A stretch of 64,000 bases of DNA from Bactericera cockerelli (GCA_024516035.1 JAMCCL010000138.1:1-64000), one strand, 5' to 3'; shown: positions 47,552 through 58,976, counted from the stretch's first letter. Made by a program: numbers and translations. Notes: a model not told the origin generated them from the letters alone.

Positions 47552-47640
47552 GAAGTCACCGTGGCAGAGTGAGTTAGCGCGCTAGGCATTGAACGCATGG
47601 TGACCTGGGTTCGATTAGTTCGACCTGGGATATATTATTT
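47552..47640 (+). mobile_element. tRNA-like SINE head of a different type
   Basis: Plus strand: GTGGCAGAGTGAGTTAGCGC (A-box-like) and GGTTCGATTAG (B-box-like), about 45 bases apart, followed by AT-rich sequence. It is not the family D head and points the other way from the fragment it abuts. A second tRNA-derived family or a diverged tRNA remnant. Confidence 0.5.
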
Positions 47641-48267
47641 TTATTTAAATTTATTAAAGTGTGCAAACTTTTGAAATAATTACTTCTTTTTGAAACAAGA
47701 AAAGAAGACAGCAAAATAGCATTCACTTATAATACAAGAACATTAATTTAATTTGGATAGGGAGGTACATTATTTTCATTGTTTGATGCAAAAGATGAAA
47801 CGCAAGCCAGTAAAAGAAAATAATTATTGTAAAAAAATAGTACATACATTAAATTTTATGAAGTTAAAAATGTCTCACCCAAACCCTCAACACCTAAATT
47901 TGTGTTCCTAAATTCCAAGTAGCTGTTCACAAAGGATCCTTGGAAGCAAAGTCTAAAGGACGTGGCATGTGGCAAGCATTGCACTTCTCAGAACATTCTC
48001 CTGCTTTCAATTTCCAGAATTGTGTATTAGCTCTGGGTGTTCATTAATTTACATCTTCATAATATACAAGTAAGGTGTCGATTGTAATAAACAAGGCTGG
48101 GTGAGGTACATTTGAGCGCATACAAAAAGTCGATCACGTGGCAACCAATACAATGAAAGGTGGATGAAAATATTACTCGTGCAGGTAAATTAACAGAGAG
48201 TGTTCACATTAATTTTACACTTACCGTTTCAGTCAAAGTACTGTTATTCCTATGTCATATCTGTCCT
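47641..48267. other. AT-rich DNA, nothing recognised
   Basis: No repeat or exon identified. Confidence 0.5.
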
Positions 48268-48470
48268 GCCAGTCCCATTAGCTAATCCAGAGGTCGCGGG
48301 TTCAAAACCCAGCCGGGAAATGACACAAATTTTCCTATCATTAGGGATTCTGATCACATCATGTCATAATAATACGTCTTGGGCTTACAGCTCTAATAAT
48401 GGGAATCATTATAGTCCTCGTTGGGTTGTATATTTGTATAAAGGAGGCGGTAGGTATTATTGCTATACAA
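48268..48470 (+). mobile_element. Family D SINE, 5' truncated
   Basis: Retains the B box as GGGTTCAAAACCCAGCCGGG, then the body with AGGGATTCTGATCACATCA, a GTCTTGGGCTTACAGCTCTA block and a diverged 3' end. The A box side is damaged. The 117-codon frame across it (48,200-48,553) is therefore not a gene. Confidence 0.8.
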
Positions 48471-49373
48471 CCAAGTTTCGATGCAATGTAACATTTTCTA
48501 TGTTCCTCTTTGGATGTCCAAGTTCATCTGCACCCAGTGAAGACAAGTCATAGTTACCAAGTTACTCATTCATCTCTATATTATACAATCTGTGTGGGTC
48601 TTAACTGGCTGACTATGTCCTCTTAGGGGTTTTCTGTTTACAATACCACAGCCCAAACGGTAACAGATATTGAAATTTTCATGAGAATTGACTCCCCCCT
48701 AAACCACTGTCAAACTACCTAGTAAATTATCAAAATTAAAATATCTATTACCATTTTTAAGATATCTGGATTTTCTGGTCCAGTAATGTTTTAAATAGGA
48801 CCCCAGTCACGGGCAATAACCTCAACGGTGACAAAGTGCCGGGATTTAGCTAGTGGTATATAAATTGTCTTCTGTATGTTTTGTTTTTATAACTTTCTTC
48901 CCATCTTGTTTACCTCTGTAAATTGAATTTCCTGGCAAGAAGAACCTTCGCCTTTCAGGTTCAAGTTTTCTAGAACTAAAATAATAATGTAGTTACACAT
49001 TTTGTATTATCGTTAGAAATTTTCTAGGTATAGGTACATTATATTTAGGTATGAAGTCAAATATAATAATACGAGAGCGCTAGAGCTTTGCCCTGGCAAG
49101 TCAAATTAATTGAGCGCTCTACTCATGAGAATATAATTTAATAGAATTAAATTTCATGTTAAATCATAATTAAAAGTAAGATCGTACACATGTTAACTGA
49201 GCGTAGATAGGTAGCAAAGGTTCCTTTTCTGCAGAAATTTAACCCCTAGAGCTCTGGAGAGAGTAGTGCTGTCAATAATAATATTTATGTATGTATAATA
49301 ATACATTTAGTTAAAATATAGAACAATATACGTGAAACTTTTGCGGAATGAATAAGAATAATATAGTAAAATC
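48471..49373. other. AT-rich DNA, nothing recognised
   Basis: No repeat or exon identified. Confidence 0.5.
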
Positions 49374-49560
49374 ACCTTATTAATTTATACTGCCTGATTT
49401 GGACTAATGAGTCATAATATTCCAGCAGTATGCTCAAAACGTATTGTGATTAGGTCAAAATCCCAAAAGGGAGCATAACTTGTCAAGTCCCGACTAGGTG
49501 TCGAACCCACGACCTCTAGATTACGAGACAGACGCCTTGACCACTGAGTTACCCTGTCAG
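49374..49560 (-). mobile_element. Family D SINE, complete
   Basis: On the minus strand: A box GTAACTCAGTGGTCAAGGCG, B box GTGGGTTCGACACC, then GGGACTTGACAAGTTATGCT, TTTGGGATTTTGACC, a GCATACTGCTGGAATATTAT block and GGCAGTATAAATTAATAAGG. The order matches 26,038-26,248. The tail is short. Confidence 0.85.
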
Positions 49561-49709
49561 AACGAATCCTTCGTCAAACAAACACGTCATGGTCATTTGA
49601 CTATCCACAAATTAAATTCAATCACAAACGTTTCAAACGAAAATGATTTTACACATGAATAAATTAATTTCTTATCAGATAAGAGAAATGTTGTTTTAAT
49701 GAATTTTCG

Positions 49710-49986
49710 GTACCCCCTGTGTCTAGTATACTTCGGAACCCCCTGTGTCTAGTATACTTCGGAACCCCCTGTGTCTACTATACTTCGGAACCCCCTGTGT
49801 CTAGTATACTTCGGAACCCCTGTGTCTACTATACTTCGGAACCCCCTGTGTCTACTATTCTTCGGAATCCCCTGTGACTAGTATACTTCGGAACCCCTGT
49901 GTCTAGTATACTTCGGAACCCCCTGTGTCTAGTGTACTTCGGAACCCCCTGTGTCTACTATACTTCGGAACCCCCTGTGTCTACTA
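49710..49986. repeat. 26-bp minisatellite, about 10.7 copies
   Basis: Unit AACCCCCTGTGTCTAGTATA plus CTTCGG, 26 bases; three units lack one C (25 bases). The main variation is TAG versus TAC within the unit. No coding frame. Confidence 0.95.
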
Positions 49987-50082
49987 CAGAAAGGGTTGAA
50001 AATTCACGCGATGAAGAGAAAGCGCCACGCCAGGAAAAGCGAAAATAATTATCTTCACAGGAAGAATAACGAGTATTGAGCT

Positions 50083-50640
50083 GGAGGGGAGAGGGAAATA
50101 TTAGGGGGAGAGAGGAAAATAGGGAGGGAGAGGGCGAGAGAAGGTCAAAGGGAGAGGGGAAAAAGGAGAGACGGAAATAGGGTGAGGGAAGAAGAGAGGT
50201 AGAGAGAGAAATAGGGAGAGAGAGAGTGAGAGAGGAATAGAGAAGGAGAGAGGGATAGAAAAGAGAGAGAGAGAAGGGGAGAGGAAAATAGGGAGAGGAA
50301 AAAGGAAGGGAGGAAGGAAAGATAGAGGAGAACTAACTTTTTCAGGGGAAAGAGAAAGAGATAGCAAAAATCAAAGAGGAAGAGTAAGATAGAAGAAAGG
50401 ATAACGAAGAAATATTATAATTTCAAGAGGAAGAGAGGGAAACAGGGAGGGAGGAAGAAGTAAAGACGAAAAACAGAAAGGAAAAGCAAAGGAAAAGAAC
50501 CTAATTTTTCGGTAGGAGCTGGAGATAGATTGATGTAGATAGAGTGAGAAGGAAAAAAGCTATTACTACAGAGGAAGAGAAAAATAGAGATAGAGAACTC
50601 TACAAGAGGAGAATGAGCAGAAAAGATAAAGGAGAAGAAT
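50083..50640. repeat. Polypurine tract, about 560 bp
   Basis: The plus strand is almost entirely A and G (GGGAGAG, GAGAGAGA, GGAAGAAG words), with few pyrimidines. Minus-strand Ser/Leu/Phe/Pro-rich frames here are a composition effect. Such tracts can form triplex structures in vitro; no function is visible. Confidence 0.85.
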
Positions 50641-50648
50641 CTAGTATA

Positions 50649-51050
50649 AAGGGTGTCCAATTTTTTTTTGTAAATAGAAAATTTCAATATCTTTTGAGGA
50701 ACATTCGAAGATTTCTAAGACTCAGAACTTTTTTTATATAAATTGTCGTCGAACAGAACATTGGAGAAAAAAATGAAACATCCTAAGCTTTAAATCAATC
50801 TCTGAATGCTCCAAATCTATCATGATTTGATAAAATTGTACGTCTCTTGTAGAATTAAAAATTAATTATTTTAGTGTCTTAATTGAAAACAGGCATTTAA
50901 TACAGATATTTGTTGGAAATTTTCAGAATGTCCCTTAGAATTGACTCCCTTGTCCTTTTACTTTGTTAAAGTAAAAGGACAAGGGAGTCAATTCTAAGGA
51001 ATTCTAAGTCAATCCTTTTACTTTGTTAAAGTAAAAGGACACCCTGTATA
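50649..51050. mobile_element. MITE-like element with AGGGTGTCC ends
   Basis: Left end TATAAAGGGTGTCCAA (about 50,647) and right end GGACACCCTGTATA (ending about 51,050) are inverse and bounded by TA-rich sites. The interior is AT-rich, and the right side carries the perfect hairpin listed separately. No transposase. Confidence 0.5.
50933..50999. repeat. Perfect 32-bp hairpin with 3-base loop
   Basis: Arms 50,933-50,964 and 50,968-50,999 are exact reverse complements around GTT. The inner 13 bp, GTCCTTTTACTTT, recurs as a second hairpin at about 51,013-51,041 next to the MITE end. Confidence 0.95.
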
Positions 51051-51097
51051 CGAGAGAGAGAAAGCTGAGAAACAGAGAGGTAGGGGAAGGAAACACT

Positions 51098-51136
51098 AAG
51101 GAGGAGGAGGAGGAGAAGGAGGAGGAGGAGGAGGAG
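51098..51136. repeat. (GGA)n microsatellite
   Basis: GGAGGAGGAGGAGGAGAAGG and further GGA units. Confidence 0.9.
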
Positions 51137-52203
51137 ACGTCAAGTAGAGGATGTGCAGAGACGGAAAAGGAACCTGACTTAGTGAGTTGAAAAGTTGAAA
51201 GGAAATTTCAGCTCAGCTATGAGACGGGTGCTAACACATCACCAAGCCTGATCTCATTAGGGGATTTTTAATAGCGTTCAACACTTTTCATTTGAGTTTT
51301 AATACATTCAACTTTGATGTTAATAGTAAGACCGGGATGCCACTGCAAAGTGCAACATTTTGTCTCGCAACCTGGTGAAGCGTTTCGCGACGTTTCATGC
51401 ACCTTTTACCTTTAAAACCAAATGAAATCAAATTCCACTAACTGAAACATTACTTTGCAACACTTAGCATTCTAATGCGAAATGACAAGACAGTATGTAT
51501 GAAATGGGAAATGATACGGTTGCTACACTAGTACTTACTGAGGTGCAGTTGTTTCTTTACGTAATAAATGGGAAGATTTAAAATACTAATAATGCTAATT
51601 TTTCGTAACTATTATACCTAAGGAAATAATGATGAACCTTTTGTAGACAAGATTGCTAGAATTTTATTCGTGACACTAATACTAAAAACCCAAGTAAAGA
51701 CAATGAAATGATTCTTTTATTATAACCTATTTATTTTACGGTACAAAACTTCTACCTCCCATGTGTTTTCGACTATTTTCAGCAAATTCTACACATTTGA
51801 CACACATGGGGTTAAGCAGGGAGAGGCGAAAACAATTTTCCGCCGAGTGGAAATTCGAAATTTATCCAAATTACGTTGCGAGTATGTCAGCCTCATTCAC
51901 AGCGATGACAGCTTTCCCGGATTGGAAAATTCTCGGCTCGTTGACGGGCGAATCGCTATTTAGTCAACTTACTTTCGATTCGTTAGGCAAAATATCCATG
52001 AGCCTGATTTCCCACCTACGAATTTTTCGTATTTTTGTTCGAATTGTCTTCTTCTCCATTGTGTCTTTATGTTATTTTCTCACACACATTTTTTCTCTCT
52101 TCTTTTTTAACATTGTTGAAATTATGTAACTCAGTGTTCATATTCAACTTCAATTTTATTGATTGTATATATTTCTTTTCCTCGGATATTTCTTTTATTA
52201 AAA
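51137..52203. other. DNA with an unassigned overlapping ORF pair
   Basis: Frames of 122 and 66 codons overlap at 51,761-52,129. The shorter, with TIFSKFYTFDTHGVKQGEAK and RLVDGRIAI, is more hydrophilic and slightly protein-like, but I do not recognise it and see no supporting splice sites. Otherwise nothing found. Confidence 0.4.
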
Positions 52204-52648
52204 TCCTGGACTTCTGACGAAACAAGTTTTCTTGTTCCACGATAACGCTCGCCCCCACTCAGCTCGAAAGACTCACGATCTCCTTAATTCATCTAGATAG
52301 GAAGTTTTTGGCCACCCATCATATTCATCTGATCTGGCAGCAAGTGACTTTCACTTGTTTCCCCATCTGAATGTTTATTTGGGAGGGAAAAGCTTCCGAA
52401 ACGACGACAAGCTCAAGACCGCTGTCCGTACTTTGAACTCTAGTTTGGACGGGTAGTGTCAAAGAGGTTATACATAAATTGCTTCCCCGGTTCCAAAAGT
52501 GCATTGATCGAGCTGGAAAGTACGCAGAAAAATGATAGGATGTTATTGAATACAATACAGTACAATACAATACAATAAAAACAATACAATTTTTTTTATA
52601 GATTTTTTTCTTAGCGTAAAGAACCTTACTTTTGAGACGCCCTCGTAT
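52204..52648 (+). mobile_element. Mariner transposon, C-terminal remnant with one TIR
   Basis: The plus strand encodes a DD34D-type transposase C-terminus: VFLFHDNARPHSARKTHDLL with the second catalytic Asp, then a stop in place of a conserved Trp, VFGHPSYSSDLAASDFHLFP with the third Asp, LGGKSFRNDD, and after frame breaks a CIDRAGKYAEK end. An ACAAT microsatellite lies at 52,546-52,590. The 3' terminal repeat is ACTTTTGAGACGCCCTCGT (about 52,628-52,646) beside TA. The 5' half, including the first catalytic Asp and 5' repeat, is missing. Confidence 0.9.
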
Positions 52649-53526
52649 ATAAAAAAAATGAATAGGGGGCAAAATTTTGATTGCCCTTAGCTACAAGATT
52701 TACGGGATCTTTGTTTAAAGTTTAGTTCCAAAAGCCTGGAAGATGTTCCTGAGCGGAAAAGAAAGTGGAAGGGTGTCAATGAGGAAGTCGGAGGGGACAT
52801 GATGGGGGCTAATTTGATATTAAATAGTTCCTCTCTGATGTTGACAGCGGAATAGGGAAGAGGAAGTATAGGAGGGCAGGGAGGCAGGGGAGAAAGTAAA
52901 TATATATTTAATTTGGCTAATGTTTTAAGGAAAAGTTTGACTGTAAAAGTTTTGCAGGAGTCAATTTACTTCCAGAATGACTCAATCATGTCTTGCTCGT
53001 ACTTTTTAATAGCTACAATTTGATTTGCTACAAGCATACCGATTTCATTTTCAACATACCTGATGATATATGAACTTTAGTACAAGCAACATTTTAATGA
53101 TACACCCACCCTGATCAATAGTCCGGTAAATACAGCCAATCAGATCTGGGTCCTAGGCCGCTCAACGAACCCAACTGATGGAAATATACAGAGTTTTGCA
53201 TGAATTCTCACCGAACCTACAGTCTATCCACTCAAGATATCGACAAGGGGTGAAAGACGAGACGAGTCACAGTAGGTTGGAAAATTCTCAGAGTTCATTG
53301 GTGCAAATATCAGCTCTCCAAATGTTACCGTTAAAAAGTTTATAAATATTATGTATGTAGGTATAGAATATAATATATTATACATACATACAGATACGAG
53401 GTAAGGAGTGAGTTTTTACGTTCTTGCTTAGTGATCATTAAAAAAATATTATTGGAAACATACCTAGCTATATACTTCATTGAAAAAATGGACTGCCTTA
53501 TAAGTTTCATGAGGAATAGAAAAAGT
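52649..53526. other. DNA flanking the mariner, nothing recognised
   Basis: No exon or repeat identified. Confidence 0.5.
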
Positions 53527-54426
53527 GTTACATAAATTGCATAGTTGGTATAGGAAACATTTGATTACCAATAGAATTTAGTTCATAGTTTGCATAAATT
53601 GCAAAGTTGGTATAGGAAACATTTGATTACCAAAAGAATTTGGTTAATAGTATTACATAAATTGCATATTTTGCAAACATTTGATTACCAAAAGAATTTG
53701 GTTAATAGTATTACATAAATTGCATTGGTATAGGAAACATTTGATTACCAAAAGAATTTGGTTAATAGTATTACATAAATTGCATTGGTATAGGAAACAT
53801 TTGATTACCAATAGAATTTGGTTCATATTTTTGCATAAATTGCATAGTTGGTATAGGAAACATTTGATTACCAATAGAATTTGGTTCATATTTTTGCATA
53901 AATTGCATAGTTGGTATAGGAAACATTTGATTACCAATAGAATTTGGTCCATAGTTTTGCATAAATTGCATTGTTGGTATAGAAAACATTTGATTACCAA
54001 TAGAATTTGGTCCATAGTTTTGTATAAATTGCATTGTTGGTATAGGAAACATTTGATTACCAATAGAATTTGGTTCATAGTTTTGCATAAATTGCATTGT
54101 TGGTATAGGAAACATTTGATTACCAATAGAATTTGGTTAATAGTTTTGCATAAATTGCATTGTTGGTATAGGAAACATTTGATTACCAAAAGAATTTGGT
54201 TAATAGCATTCCATAAATTGCATATTTGGCATAGGAAACATTTGATTACCAAAAGAATTTGGTTAATAGCATTACATAAATTGCATATTTTGCAAAGGAA
54301 ACATTTGATTACCAAAAGAATTTGGTTAATAGTATTACATAAATTGCATTGGTATAGGAAACATTTGATTACCAATAGAATTTGGTTCATAGTTTTGCAT
54401 AAATTGCATTGTTGGTATAGGAAACT
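53527..54426. repeat. Minisatellite, 14 units of mostly 60 or 63 bp
   Basis: The word TTGATTACCA starts at 53561, 53623, 53681, 53741, 53801, 53864, 53927, 53990, 54053, 54116, 54179, 54242, 54305 and 54365. Spacings are 62, 58, 60, 60, then 63 eight times, then 60. The unit contains GGTATAGGAAACATTTGATT, AATTTGGTTAATAG-type and CATAAATTGCAT segments. From the third unit onward every spacing is a multiple of three, so long open frames exist on both strands (252 codons plus, 245 codons minus). I regard them as by-products, as no start context, flank or known protein supports translation. Confidence 0.95.
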
Positions 54427-55559
54427 CCATCCGTGCTAGTGCCTGATATGGATGCCCTGCCCTAGCATATTACAAACTTGTCATCTCATTTGTTTAGTAT
54501 GAATGTATCTGAACTTTTTTAAATAGAAAGAGATAGCAGAAAGAAAAATGTAGCGACATGAAGTTTTGTATGTTCTACTGTAAACACACCCATAAATATG
54601 TTCTCATACACTTGCTGTGGAATTCAGTGACTCAGAAAACAGTCTATGTTTCGGAGTTGTTGAAGCATGCCAGATTTTTTTCTTAATCCTACTATGTTTT
54701 CTTTGCTGTAGTGGCGGAAAGATATATTTGACAATGTATTTGCATATTTGTACTGGTATTTTTTAAAATACGAAATTATTGTGTGTGTTGTCAAAACTCT
54801 TTTCCCAGTAATGGTCGAATAACTCAGCGTGAGCTTAATAATTATGCTGAAAATAGATACAATATTAGAGTCTCAGACAGTGATTAACTAACTTTTTTGG
54901 TTTCCATTTTTGCTCACTTTTATCAGAAAATCAGTGTATGAATATTTTGGGGTTATATTGTAGAGGTTTTAGTTCAGTCAAACAATCTTTCGAAATAACA
55001 TTTTTTGTTTTTGAGTTTCTATGTCAAATCTTGACAATTATTTTTGTAACAATAATCAATAATAATGAATGAAATCATTATAAGATAAATATATTATGTA
55101 ACTACTTAGGTACCTACATATAAATTACTGGCAAATCTCCACAGGCCTACATCCAGTCCCGTGCTAGAGTAACATAGGTAATATGAAACTTGTGTGGCTT
55201 CTCAATATTATGTATTGTATAGTTCAGAAATAGCTACTAAACTTATGGTTCTGCTCACATAATATGCTTCATGTATTTTAATCATTAATCAATTTTCTTT
55301 AAAAAAAAACCAAATGTGCTTCATTTTTCTCCACAAAATATTAAGAACTATCCAACAACTCTCGGCAGAAAGGGAAATCGTACAGACCCCTAAATTATTG
55401 AGTAAAAAATTCTATTCGTATACTACTAAAAATGCTTCATGTTCAAAGTATGTAACTTGTGTGTCAGATCACCACTAAAGGCGATGTCATTTTATTAGTT
55501 TCTTAAATAACGGTTAGGGTTTACGATAACCCAAACCAAAATGGCAGATATTCATGAGC
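54427..55559. other. AT-rich DNA, nothing recognised
   Basis: No exon or repeat identified. Confidence 0.5.
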
Positions 55560-55640
55560 GTATTTTTAACGCCATACAGCAAATTTCATGGCTCTAAAAC
55601 TTACCGTTCTTAAGATATTTTGCATACACACACTTTGATA
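55560..55640 (-). repeat. Fragment of hairpin-ended dispersed repeat (family H)
   Basis: On the minus strand reads ATATCTTAAGAACGGTAAG, then TTTTAGAGCCATGAAATTTG, corresponding to TATCTCAAGAACGGTAAGAG and the following bases at 59,163-59,205. Confidence 0.5.
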
Positions 55641-56382
55641 AAAATCACTTTTTTGAGCTCAAAAAATGTCTTACTGTATCATCGTAGTTTCCCAAAACAA
55701 AGAGAGAGAGAGACTATTTTCAAAGTCTACTACACATTTCCATAAGTTAGATCCCCCAATTTTGCTATCTACTCAATAAGACATACAGACAGCCGATCTT
55801 CACTTTGGCCTCCCCCTCTCCTGGCACCATTGAATGTAGCTGTCATCCTGTCCCTTTTCAAATAATTAGAAGTGCCATCGTTCAGCACTCACCTGCCTGG
55901 CACTTTCAGCTTGCGTAGGTAGTTTTAAATTTAAGCTGATGGGTAGGTAATACGTTATGAAATTTTCAAGTTTGGAGTGTTGAAAAGTTTCATTACTTGA
56001 CACAGTTTCATGAATTGGAATCTCGAGTATGTAAGTATTAATGAAAAAAGTTCAAGATAGTTACCAACCTTTAAATTTATGTCGTAAGCTGAACAATCAG
56101 GCTCTTGTCAAAAAATTAAAGCACTAGGGGGCTTCAGTCTAGGCTAATTTTATTTTATTTTTTATTATCTTTATACAATAAGCGTAAGTTATAATATAAC
56201 AAGTAAAATATATGGTGAAAATTATAATTACGTAATGTAATTATTATGAAAAGCTTCGTTTACCGACTAACAAGCATTGGTAGTCTTATGAAGTTATGAC
56301 ACTGTTCTTGTACAGACTAGAGCATGAATCCATGATCTGCGAACGGGTTCCCACCCAATGCTTGGATTTTTTCTCATTTTAT

Positions 56383-56575
56383 TACTTTCATTACCCTATA
56401 ATAAGGAAAGTATTGTATACGTTGAAAATTTGACCTATCCAGCTTTTCACAATTTTGGACGAATCCTATCCTCAGGATACCAAAAAAGTTGTTTTCGGAC
56501 TTTGGTCCGTGCGTCCGTTTGTGTGTATGTGTGAACAAGATAACTCGAGAACGGTAAGAGTTAGAGATTTTCTTC
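56383..56575 (+). repeat. Dispersed repeat family H, copy 1
   Basis: Starts with an imperfect hairpin TACTTTCATTA/ATAAGGAAAGTA, then GAAAATTTGACCTATCCAGC, CCTCAGGATACCAAAAAAGT, TGGTCCGTGCGTCCGTTTG and AACTCGAGAACGGTAAGAG. The same order occurs at 58,977-59,205. No coding capacity. Confidence 0.75.
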
Positions 56576-56587
56576 TTCTCTATTTTT

Positions 56588-56790
56588 CTTCTTTTTTCGT
56601 GACATTCTCTCAGATGTACAAATAAGGAAACCTGTATTCTTCTTATTCTTTCTTGACATTCTCCCAGAATAAGGAAACCTGTATTCTTCTTCTTTCTTGA
56701 CATTCTCCCAGATGTACAAATAAGGAAACCTGTATTCTTCTTCTCCCTTGACATTCTCCCAGAATAAGGAAACCTGCGAGAAGAGACATG
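56588..56790. repeat. Tandem repeat with alternating long and short units
   Basis: Four units of TTCTTGACATTCTCCCAG, optionally ATGTACAA, then ATAAGGAAACCTGTATTCTTC. Units with the ATGTACAA insert are longer. Its 3' part, ATAAGGAAA, resembles the hairpin word of family H directly upstream. It generates a 140-codon minus frame that is not a gene. Confidence 0.8.
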
Positions 56791-57097
56791 GTTCATTAGA
56801 CGGGAGAAAAGTTTCTCTTCAATTGTTTCGAAAAAAAACTTCCGACAAAAAAAGGAGAAATAATTTGGTATACAGGAAAGTCAAACAAAGTGAAAACAAA
56901 CAATAATATCATTTGCAATCAGGTGAACAAAATAAGTACCTAGCCATAACCACGCCCATAGAAAAGGGAGCATTGAGAAATTTGTAAAAATCTATACCTA
57001 ATAAATCACTGTGTATTGTGTAGCAAGTAGAAAATATTTAATTACAGTATACTTATTAAGTAAGTCATTACTTATTAATTATGCTTACTTTAAAAAA

Positions 57098-57247
57098 GTC
57101 TGGCTGGGGGACTACAAACAGGGAGTAGACCAGCATTGGCTTGACTCTGGGAGCCCTTGTCAATTATTGGCCTCCTTGTACAGGCAGTGGTAGAAGTCAT
57201 TCTGAGGAATGACTGTCTGGTTACCACCCTACGATGATGATGACGAC
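57098..57247 (+). mobile_element. SINE family B with 5' head, GAT tail
   Basis: Starts GTCTGGCTGGGGGACTACAA, the same head as family A, continues GGGAGTAGACCAGC, then GAGCCCTTGTCAATTATTGG and CCTCCTTGTACAGGCAGTGG, and ends CACCCTACGATGATGATGAC. Head shared with 35,370 and 42,405; body and tail shared with 32,158-32,282. Confidence 0.8.
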
Positions 57248-58976
57248 TTTAATTTTTTTTTTTTAAAGTTTGTTGGTGGTGGTGGTGGATGGCTTGAAGA
57301 AAGGTTTGAACCTACTTATAATATAAATCATGCCTACTATCATACAATATACTTCAATATAGTAATATTATGTGCTACTGTGCACTTATCTTTACACTGA
57401 AAAGTACCAGCGCAAAACTTTTATAATCAGCTTTTCAAACATAATAGACAGCAACAAAACATGACTCTATTGTATGCATTGTTAAGAACCTTCCTATATA
57501 AGCTATACAAATAACGTATTCCGCGCATTGTGTTATCGCAAGAATTACATTAGGAGTACCTATCGCTCTAATCTACATTATGTGTTCATTTGTATGGAAA
57601 AGGAATTCCTGTGCTGTGGTGAAAGCAAGTAGCGAGACAGAAAAAAAATGGAATAGGATAGAGAAAGACATAAAAGCAAGGAAACTCACACTAGAAGAAC
57701 TTTGCTTTCGCTATAATGCCTTGTAATTTACAAGTTATTCTTGAGTAATTTTTTGAGTTCATAAATCTCTGCTCTTTGTTCTTCAAGGATAAGTGAAACC
57801 GCAGAATAATAGAACAAAAGAAAATGGAATAAGGAGGGAAAGGGATTTTGGATTTCAAGAACCTAGGTACTTGAATTCCAAAACAAAGATATTCGCCGAA
57901 AATTTTCGTTAGTATTGAGCAAATTAATGTTATAACTATAATGAATTGTACCATTTCAATAAATTAATGTTTAGCTTTTATCTATTCTTGGAATGGTTAT
58001 AATAATTGAGATTTATTTGTTTACAATTCAGAGTATATTCAAGTAGGTATGCTGAAAGAGTCTAGCGTACCTGGAGCTTTGTCCCAATACCTAGATGCAT
58101 TATCAGGGTGATTTTCATTATAGTGCAAGAGAAAAACAAAATAAATGTACTTGTTTAATTGGGTAGTTACATTCTAAATATAATATTGTAGATCTTATAT
58201 ATATTATTGTATTAATTTCTTTATAAATTATTAACTCAATACGAAGGTTTTTGACACAGTCACAGTTATTACAATTTTACAGCTTATACAAACCCTTGTA
58301 CTAAAATTCTTCATGCTTGAAAGTCAAACCTCAAAATAAAAAATAAGACAGGATCTGTGGGAACAGCACACTGCTGCATGACAGCAGAAAATCTAGCAAA
58401 TTGAGGAAGAAACATGAGATTCCCATCCACCGCAAAGTTAAAAAGTACATCAATTTGAAACACATAATTTATAGCACCGAAACATGCTTGCTTTTGAACG
58501 ATCCCTCCCATCTCACCTCTCCCTCTCTCTGTTATTCTTTCCCATCAGCCTGTAAACAAGTTAAGTCCCTCTCAATCCTACCCCACCCCCGTCCCCTCGT
58601 CACTCTAGTATTTCCACCTCAATCAAACCGTAAAGTCCCTTTGAAACGCATAATATAAAATATCCTGTTTCTGCGTGCTTTGACTTCTAAATAGAGTTTT
58701 GCAGGTTGAAAGATGAGAGGAGATTTTGGTCGTTTCTGTATTTTCAAACAGCCAACTTTATTGAGTTATTATTGTAAGAATTATTATGATCTATAATTTT
58801 TTAGTTGTCTCAATATTATTTGTAGGATTTTTGTGATACTCATTTCGTTAACACTAGGTATCAAATATTGTGGGTCGCACAGTCAAAACTGGATATACTC
58901 GTTCATAAGTGAAACCTTCATATAAGTAAATGATGATGATGAGGCTAATCTGGGTATTTGGCTAAAGGATATTTTT
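57248..58976. other. Intergenic or intronic DNA, nothing recognised
   Basis: Frames at 57,691, 58,311 and 58,401 (66-87 codons) have no recognised similarity or splice support. Confidence 0.5.

Noticed and set aside
48200..48553. 117-codon ORF
   Set aside because: It overlaps a 5'-truncated family D SINE and has no independent support.
53527..54426. CRISPR-like array
   Set aside because: Units are contiguous with no unique spacers, and the DNA is eukaryotic.
53653..54439. Open frames of 245 and 252 codons on opposite strands
   Set aside because: They are produced by a minisatellite with 60/63-bp units. No start context, signal sequence or conserved protein supports translation.
56374..56796. 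140-codon minus-strand frame
   Set aside because: Covers a tandem array and part of a dispersed repeat.
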